Positions 56,723-64,000 of a DNA stretch of 64,000 bases are shown piece after piece. The DNA is from Campanula takesimana. Lineage: Eukaryota > Streptophyta > Magnoliopsida > Asterales > Campanulaceae. Position numbers and translations under genes: made by a program. The stretch lies in NCBI GenBank assembly GCA_026119855.1, contig JAOWBW010000006.1:620001-684000 (forward strand), given 5' to 3'. Numbering within the stretch: the stretch's first letter is position 1; each line of letters starts with the position of its first letter. The notes below the pieces were generated by a model. It had not been told where the DNA came from. It was given only the letters and a program-made list of their open reading frames with translations, and searched no databases.

Positions 56723-59240
56723 TCCGTTCATGTTGATTATTTCAATACTAAGATCATGTTGTGTGTATATAATTTTTTTATGTGCCTAGCATGATTTGAA
56801 TATTGGAATTATGATGTTTATGTGGTCTATGCGTTTTATGTGGTTTATTGTTTTATAAACTTTAATCGCACTGTTCAATCGCAATTAAAATTATGGTGGA
56901 TTTAAAATTGTTTGGATTATCAATTTTTGATTGGATCAAAGTTTTGATATTCTAGGGATTCAAGAATAAATCGTTTATTCAAGGTTTTGATGATCATGGT
57001 GATTGGATCACCAAGAACACCAAATCCTAATTGAATCGGGAAAAACAATTTTGAGATAAATTTTGGAACTTTAAAAATTTGGATTTTTCGCAAGGGGTCC
57101 GACCGGACCCAAGTCTTGACCCGGCCGGACCTAGGGTTTGGCGCGGGGGTAGGGTTTGGGTTTTGGGTGTGGATCTTGGGTTTAAATCTCCTATTTGTTT
57201 TAGTCTTGTGATTCTAAGATTAGTTCAAGGTTTGGATGGCTAATCTACGTTCATCGAGATTGTGTTTCCCAAACTTGATCGCAATCAAGGTTTCAAAGAT
57301 AAAGCGAAATTAGAATTATGAAGAGTTCATAATTGCTAAAATTGAGAAACAAAGTTCTTGATTCAATGATTGGAGATCCATGTGGAATTGTGAATGCAAT
57401 TGGCCTACGTTCATCGAGACCATCTATTGCTTAGTTTCGGCCACATGGACTACTTTCTTGGTTTCTTGAATTAGTGCGGAATTGTGGTTGCCAATGGCTT
57501 AGTTCGGCCGCACTTCTTGTTGTCTTGATTTGGAGATGATGACCAAAGTTCAAATAATCTCATCCTCATAATAATAGAGAAACTAATGACACATAAATAT
57601 TATGCTTAAATTAATGGAGATTAATTTAGTTGCTAAACTTGATGCGTAACATGTTTATCTTGTGTGCTCATAAATGTGTTGTATGCTATATGGTGATGAA
57701 CATTCAAGAAAGTTTTAAGTCCTTTTGCCACGCCATGATTAAAACACTTGTTAGTGCATGGGTGATTTTAATGTGGGTTCGCCCTAGCGAGGTGCATTAA
57801 CTTTATCTATGTATGAGCAAGATGGATGATGTGGGCACGCCCTAGCGAGTCACATCAACCATGCGTTTAAAATGGTTAGACTTAATTGGGCGTCAAAACA
57901 GTTTTGGGCCTTAGGCAAAGATGAGATTAAACATGCTTTTGAAATTGGATCCCTAAGAATCATATTGGATATGATTGACAAGAAATTGTCTACCTAATTA
58001 ATTTGATTTTGAGCGGTGCGCCATAGCGTACTTGAAATTAAATTAAAGTTGGATCTTAGCCCAATTTAAAAGAATCTCAGAAAAAGGATCTAAGAGTCAT
58101 ATTGGATATGATTGACAGGGTTGTCTACCTAATTAATTTGGTTTTGTGTAATCCGCCATAGCGGACTTAAAATCAAATTAAAGTTGGATCTTAGCTCATT
58201 TAAATTATATTATACATTGGATGTATAAGAATGTTATATAATTTAGTGGGAGTATTTTTTTTGGAAAATACATTATTTATCTCTTTAATGAGATTGGTAC
58301 TTGTAAAATTTTGGAAATTTTGCATTGGTTGTAGATGACAACTAAAATCGTTGCGATTAATCCTTGATAAGGATAATGCTTCAAAAGAATGGTACAAACT
58401 TCATGGATTGGATCCTGAGCCTAAGAATGGTTCTAAGGCAAGAAGATGAGTTGTACATTCTTGATGGGCCTATTCCTAAAAGAACCAATGCCAGAGTAGA
58501 CAATCACAAGAATCATGATTATGATTCTAGGAATGTGAGTTGTCGCATGCTCACGATTATGTGTTCTTAAACTCCAACAAAGTTTGGAACTTGTGGAAGC
58601 CTATTAGATAGGCATGGAGTTGAGTTACATGTTTCAAAGAGCAATCTAAGCAAGAGAGTATAAAACCATTGTTGCATTAACTCATTGCAAAATGAGTAAA
58701 GGGCAATAAATGAAACTTCACATGCTTAAGATAAAAGCTACGTAGAGCATCTTGAGAAACTTGGTTGTCCAATTGGATTGGAGCAAGCCATGGATCTCAT
58801 TCTTGATTCATTGTTTAAATGTTATGATCACTTAGTGATGGAATATAACATGCTTAAGATGAATAAGAATTTCTTCGAATTGCATTAACATGCTGAAAAA
58901 CTGCGAAGATGAAGATATTGGAGAATGGTTCTCCAATGCTCATAGTTCATGATGGAAAGAGGCCAAATGCCAAAAGAAAAGTAAGACAAGAGTTGTCAAA
59001 CCTAAAGGAAATAATTTTGGTTATAATAATAACTCTAATAGATGCAATTTGGTAAAATGGCAATTGGATTGACCATTTAGAATTGTAGTCAAAATTCTGG
59101 GTGATCAATAAAAGGAATGGTAGTGGGACTACCACTCGGAATATTTATGTTATAAATTATTCTTTCTAAATTTAATTATTGGGTATTGGATACCAGAATA
59201 ATTAGTAAGATGAAAGACTACTTATAGTAATGTTTAAAAG
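56723..59240 (+). pseudogene. Leader and decayed gag of the copia-type element
   Basis: A long AT-rich leader contains a GGTCCGACCGGACC palindrome pair (57095-57145), like the LTR cassette of the other copy. From about 58376 a frame carries the copia-gag signature NGTNFMDWILSLRMVLR. Beyond 58570 the gag continues only in short pieces in shifting frames. Around 59165 a protease-like YWVLDT word appears and then recognisable sequence ends. Most pol and the 3' LTR are missing, so this is a truncated element. Confidence 0.8.
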
Positions 59241-59389
59241 ATTTTTATTTTATTTCTTGAAAAAATATTTTTGGTTGATAACGTTAAGTATTAGTTAATT
59301 TAATATAAGGAAATAAAATTTAATATTTCAAAAATTATTATTAATTTTATTCTCTGAAATGACGATATGCCTATGCAAATAATAATTAA

Positions 59390-59815
59390 AAAAACTCCGG
59401 TTAAGTCCATGTGCAAAGCACGTGGGAATTAACTGGATTCTGTTAACACAATCGTTTAAAAATCCTAACATGCATAACTTTTGCAACTTTGGACCCTAAT
59501 TTGACAAAGTTGATACATCAGACCTCTACTGATACACACCCCGAAACTTTGGACCCTAAATTGTTATTTTCCCATAATAATACCTGTCAATCTATGGTCC
59601 AAATTTAACCACATTAGTCAGTTAGGGTTTTTTTACAGAACAAATCCGTTAAGTTAGACCCCAATTGGAAGATAGCCCCTAAACTTTGGACTCTAACTGA
59701 CTAACGATGTTAACTTTGGTCCCTAAATTGACAAAATTGAAACATCAAACCCCGATTGGCACACCCCCTACACTTTGGACCCTAAATTGTCATTTCTCCC
59801 CTTCTAAAAATTGAG
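59390..59815. repeat. Transposon-end-like repeats
   Basis: Two related units (near 59492-59573 and 59719-59800) share TTTGGACCCTAAATTGT and GACAAA(G/A)TTGA(T/A)ACATCA. They resemble terminal sequence of the Mutator-like families in this region, but no complete element can be drawn. Confidence 0.6.
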
Positions 59816-59903
59816 ATTGATAAAGGGTTAATTGCAATTTAGGGCCTAAAATGTAGGGGGTCTTTAGCGAAGGGCCTGATTTTATTTTATTTTTTGGCCA
59901 CAT

Positions 59904-61298
59904 TGTTGGGTTTTGATGCATCATGCGCAGCGGAATAAACAGATAAAATCAAACATCCAAGAGCCCGGATCCGTGCATGTTGATTAAATTAAATACAAGA
60001 TGAAAGAAACATACCCTTGAAGATCGAATCCATGAATACGGACTTTAAGGTGCTAAAGGAAACATCCTCCATCGGTATCCACACGTCGAACGGATATCAA
60101 GAATACCTTCTTGATCTGGATTGCTAGACCCAAGGCTTGATGAAGAAACGATTTCTTCATAGGAATTATTTTGCTCCATTGATTATTGAGTTATGATGAT
60201 TCTAAATCTCAAAACTAATAATCCCATCTATATGTGTGTAATTGTTTCTCAAACAACATGTTATGATTTCTAAAAACAACCATTAGGTTTCTCAAACCCG
60301 ACTGCACACATATATAATAGGGTATAAACCTAATTCCTTTTGGGATCAGAATTCCTTGTCAAACAAGAGATCTGAACAAACTGTTTTCCGCCTGGACAAA
60401 CCATCCGTACGGATTGGTTGGGTGGCTCCCAAACCATCTGTACGGATCCTTCCAGTAGGATCCAGTTTTTCCCGTTTTATGTGCCTTATTCAACAGTTCT
60501 ATTGTGTGTGACCCAATAGGATTATACTAAGTTGGCAACGAGTCCGAACGAGTCAGAACCCGTAAGTCATAAGCGGACTCTAGCAAGCCATTATGACTAC
60601 CCAATTAGTATAACTTTGAAACCCCAAAGTAACCTTATAGAACATATCACAATCCCTTTGTCACATGATATCATATTGGACATAAGTCATGGTCCACGTC
60701 AACTTATGTTGTCAAATGCTTTCTCGATCTCGAGTAGATTGATATGAGCAAATAACATTGAACGCTTCAATTCATCTGAGTACGGCCGTACACTATTATC
60801 AATCTCACTCATCGAGTGGCCAAGCAGATATCTCTCTTGATAGAGGGACAAATCCCATCTTGACTTATCATTCTTCCCTACAAGAATCTAATTATGCCAA
60901 TCGTAGCCTTTATAACTTTCCGGTTAGGGGTAGCGTTTGAGTACGTCAAACATAATGTTCATCATGTGGAAGACTATAATAATCTCAGGTCTAAGGATAA
61001 ATGATATAACTATTATGAGATTTAATTATGACATTTGACCATGACATAAATCTCATAACGGGTCTATCCAGTACTTGTTCTCCAACATATACCCACAAGT
61101 TTAATCCGCATCCTATGCGCTATAATCATCATATGATTATCCATTAAACTCATGCTAGCGCTTCATAAGTGCTAGGGACAATGATTATTATAATAAACAT
61201 GCAAAAGATATAATAATCAGGTTTGTTATCTCTATAACAATGAAGCTATGATATAACGCATAGGCCTTTCTCAAGGGCCTAGGGCATAATATCCAACA
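59904..61298 (-). repeat. Solo copia-type LTR, copy 3
   Basis: It runs from TGTTGGGTTTTGATGCATCA to ATAATATCCAACA and is flanked by the duplication CACAT (59899-59903 and 61299-61303), so it is a true solo LTR from unequal recombination. In the minus direction it is related to copies 1 and 2 (GCCCTAGGC near the start, GCTGCGCATGATG near the end). A TATA-like motif lies near 60311. Just upstream in its own direction (about 60390-60460) it carries CCATCCGTACGG and related palindromic words. Confidence 0.93.
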
Positions 61299-62576
61299 CA
61301 CATCAGGGTCTAATATGTGTTTTTCTCGTCAATTAAGGGCTTATTAATGGAATTCGTTAGAAATCCTGTTAAGTGGTCATGTGCCGAGCACGTGATCGAC
61401 AAAATAGTTAGTTTTGAATTGATTGAACTGTTAAGGGGTTAAGTGAAAGTGTTTCAGTTTCAAGTGATTAAAAATTATAGATTAGGGGGTTAAAATGAAA
61501 AAAAAATACCTTCATCTTCAACCTCTTCCACAATCCCCCACCCACCACTATCCCCACCACAAAAAACAACCACCGTCATGCCGCCGCCGCTGCCACCACC
61601 ACCGCCACCATCTCAAACCACCGCCACTATCTCACCATCACCACAACTCTATATAAACAAACCTCCATCATTAACTTCCTTTCAAATCCTATAAAAAAAT
61701 TAAATAACTTACATTTCAAACCCATAAACATACACACTCATTTCGAAGGGGTCTGCGAAATTAAGGGGTTATAAAACCTCTCAAATTTCAATGGCTCTTT
61801 CGTTTCATCTCCTACAAATTCCCACAAATTTAATTTCGTTAGAAACCCCTTCTTATTCTTTTTCCCCAATTGTGAAATTTGAATCAAAATTTGGGGTCAT
61901 TGAAGAACCGAAGATGGTCCAAACAATCAGAGAGCCGGCGATGAGGAAGAAGGAAAGAAGACGAAGATAGAAAGCTGAGCAACAACAGAAGGTGGGGAGG
62001 CGTCCGCTGCAGTCATTAGATTTGGAATAGAACGGAAAAGAAAGAGGTAAAAGAGGGGTAAATATAAAGTCAAAAAAAAAGTGCCGCGAAATATGGCTTA
62101 CAAAATGATGTGTCAAAATTTTATTGCTGTTTCTTATTAGAGTGTGCCGGGTTCACAAACGATGCAACCAATAAATATCGTCACCTCACTTTGTATCCTT
62201 CCTTTTTGTGATCTTCTTTTGTGCCCCTAGCATTGCCCGAAAGAGAGAGAGGCTGGAAATGTATGGGCTGGATTGTGGATTTGAACACCAATTATTTAGG
62301 CTGATATAGTAGTTTATTATTATTATTATTTATTTTCGCAAAGTTAATTTAAATATTTTTTGAACAAAATGTAATAAGTTAAATATAAGAAATATATTTC
62401 ATATATAATACTCTTATTCAATTTTAAATTTTAATATATTGAAATAGTGCATAAAATATTATACTTTTAAAATTTATTAAATTTTTGTAAATAGATGTTG
62501 ATTATTTTTAGAAAAATAATTATTTGGAAAAGAAATTTAATATTTTCAACCTCTTCAATTTAAGTATGTGCATTAA

Positions 62577-62597
62577 CCCCCCCCCCCCCCCCCCCCC
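62577..62597. repeat. C21 homopolymer
   Basis: Twenty-one consecutive C residues lie inside the right arm of the Mutator-like element. This is likely length-variable and error-prone in sequencing. Confidence 0.97.
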
Positions 62598-62842
62598 AAT
62601 AAGTTAAATCAATTTCAAACTTGCTAATTTGTTGATCACGTTCTTGGCACATGACTTTTAACAGGATTTCAAACGAATTGGGTAAAAAAAAAACCTTAAT
62701 TGGCTAGAAAAACACATATTAGACCCTGATGTGGCGGGAAAAAAAAATCAGGCCCCCCGCCGAAGACCTCCCCTACATTTCAGACCCTAAATTGCAGTTA
62801 ACCCATTGATAAATCACTAAGTAATTGATCGATTAAAAAAAA

Positions 62843-63780
62843 GGCCAATTGCATTTTAGGCCCCAAAGTATAGGTGTGTTTCGCAATGTGGCCCCTAAAG
62901 TTTTACTATTTACAATTTAGGCCCCAATGTTGTCATTATGTTAACAAGTTAGGATTTTTAACCAATTTTGTTTGAGAATCCCGTTAAATTATCACCTGCA
63001 AGTCATGTGTCAGATAACAAATAATGATTTTTAAATTTTCACAGGGCTTTTGGTCTTTTCACATACATAAATATAAAGCCCCAAATAAAAAACCCTCCCT
63101 TCCCCTTATATCATCTCCTCAACCTCTGTTCACCCCCGCCTCCCCTCTCCACCGACAACACCTCGCTCCCCCACCTCTTGCCAAAAGGAAAAATTCCATA
63201 ATTAAATTAGAAGTATAGGAAATGAAACTAATCACTTGCCAAAACCCTCAAAACCAAAGCTGATTCCTTTAATGATAGATCTGAAACATAAATAACAATC
63301 AAGGAAGAAAGGAAGTCCAATGTTAGAGAGAGAGGAGTGTTTACACAGAAGAATTTGTTTTAATTTGTTTCAATTGAATGTCAATTTGTTTAGGAACGAA
63401 TCAAGAATTTGTTTTAATTTTTATGCCCACCGCGCAATCGCACACACAAGACCCAAATCTGAACACATTTCACCCATATTTCGATTGAGCATCAATAACA
63501 ATCAGATCTTGACATAGAAACTTGATCTGCAAAGGCGAGGGTGCGATGGGAAAGAGACGGGTCGGAGAAGGAGAAAGAGTCGGCGGTGCAAAGAAGAAAA
63601 TAAGATGGTGGTTGTGGTGGCGGCGGCATAGAAGAGCAAAAACGAAGAGAGAGAGAGAGAGAGAGGAGTGGGAGGGGAGATGAAGACAGAGACGTGAGAG
63701 GGAGAGGGGAGCCCCGACAGGATTGGTGAAGGAGGCGTTGTTGGAATAAATCACTAGTGAAAGAATTATTGTCACATTTA
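62843..63780. mobile_element. Left arm of another Mutator-like element, incomplete
   Basis: GGCCAATTGCATTTTAGGCC and following sequence (GGCCCCAATGTTGTCATTAT, TTTTTAACCAATTTTGTTTG) resemble the TIR of 51934-54521. No matching right arm is seen before the window ends. A GA run (63646-63663) and pyrimidine-rich, leader-like DNA (63090-63180) lie inside. Open frames here are low-complexity. Confidence 0.6.
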
Positions 63781-63782
63781 TA

Positions 63783-64000
63783 CTCCCTCCGTCCCAATAT
63801 GATCTTCACACTTTTTTCGACGTAACTACGAAGGAACTTTGAGCTATGATTTTTGGTTGATTTAGTTTTCCCAATCAAAATCCAAAACTTTTTATTGACA
63901 CACCATCAACAATACTATCAAAAACAAGTTTTAGATTTTCATTAAGATAATTAAATCAACCCAAAATCTTTACTCAAAGTTGCTTCGCGTGAAGAACATT
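63783..64000. mobile_element. Stowaway-type MITE, right end outside window
   Basis: CTCCCTCCGTCCCAATATGA follows TA at 63781-63782. The interior resembles the MITE at 44582-44834. The window ends before its right end. Confidence 0.8.

Larger units (their letters stand above)
59825..62804. mobile_element. Mutator-like element with about 280-bp TIRs, carrying a solo LTR
   Basis: The ends begin GGGTTAATTGCAATTTAGGG and, in reverse, GGGTTAACTGCAATTTAGGG. A perfect nine-base duplication ATTGATAAA flanks it (59816-59824 and 62805-62813). The left TIR is split by a solo LTR (59904-61298). Once that is removed, the two TIRs align well. The interior (61500-62200) has CCACCACC-rich and leader-like DNA and no recognised gene. 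Confidence 0.94.

Noticed and set aside
63470..63878. Ser/Pro/Leu-rich minus-strand frames of 101 and 128 codons
   Set aside because: They read through a GA microsatellite and pyrimidine-rich transposon interior and have no domain.

Overview
This is nuclear DNA from a flowering plant, most likely a eudicot. The evidence is intron-containing plant genes (a CC-NB-ARC-LRR immune receptor, a plant-type secreted GH9 endoglucanase with a CBM49 tail, and a small SANT/MYB protein), dense Stowaway-type MITEs with CTCCCTCCGTCC ends, Mutator-like elements with 9-bp target duplications, a hAT element with an 8-bp duplication, and Ty3/gypsy and Ty1/copia LTR elements. Nothing prokaryotic, organellar or CRISPR-like is present. 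Only three genes look intact, all on the minus strand: the NLR (23080-25974, one intron), the GH9 class C endoglucanase (34775-37840, nine exons) and the MYB-like gene (44843-45190).

Layout. 1-3411: a terminal hairpin, a decayed long-TIR element, a MITE, and plus-strand stretches that look like a decayed, unidentified gene. 3412-21651: an 18.2-kb Ty3/gypsy element inserted into that decayed gene (target duplication CAAGC). Its polyprotein is split by a 13.1-kb non-coding LTR element on the opposite strand (6634-19738, duplication CTGGT) whose interior is mostly minisatellites. The left LTR of that inner element holds a hAT element (6884-8146, duplication TGTGTGCG), giving a three-level nest. 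21652-22110: the other side of the disrupted gene.

23080-37840: the NLR, a cluster of Stowaway MITEs in repeated NLR-upstream DNA, a GH9 gene fragment, retroelement debris, a 5' fragment of a second NLR fused to a reverse-transcriptase remnant, and the intact GH9 gene. The fragments show that an NLR and GH9 neighbourhood was duplicated and that one set then decayed. Two duplicate copies give an empty-site/filled-site pair for one MITE.

37841-64000: mostly transposon strata around the small MYB-like gene, including related copia LTRs (48232-49766, 55174-56709, 59904-61298) and nested Mutator-like elements (51085-55173 containing 51934-54521 containing 52971-53875; and 59825-62804). The copia LTRs carry different clusters of short GC-rich palindromes at the same place, just upstream of the LTR TATA box. 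I regard this as the most unusual feature of the window.

I see no convincing new multi-gene system. The interest lies in the LTR palindrome cassettes, the well-ordered nesting, the truncated NLR coiled-coil reading frame, and the contrast between near-identical LTRs and a heavily broken polyprotein.
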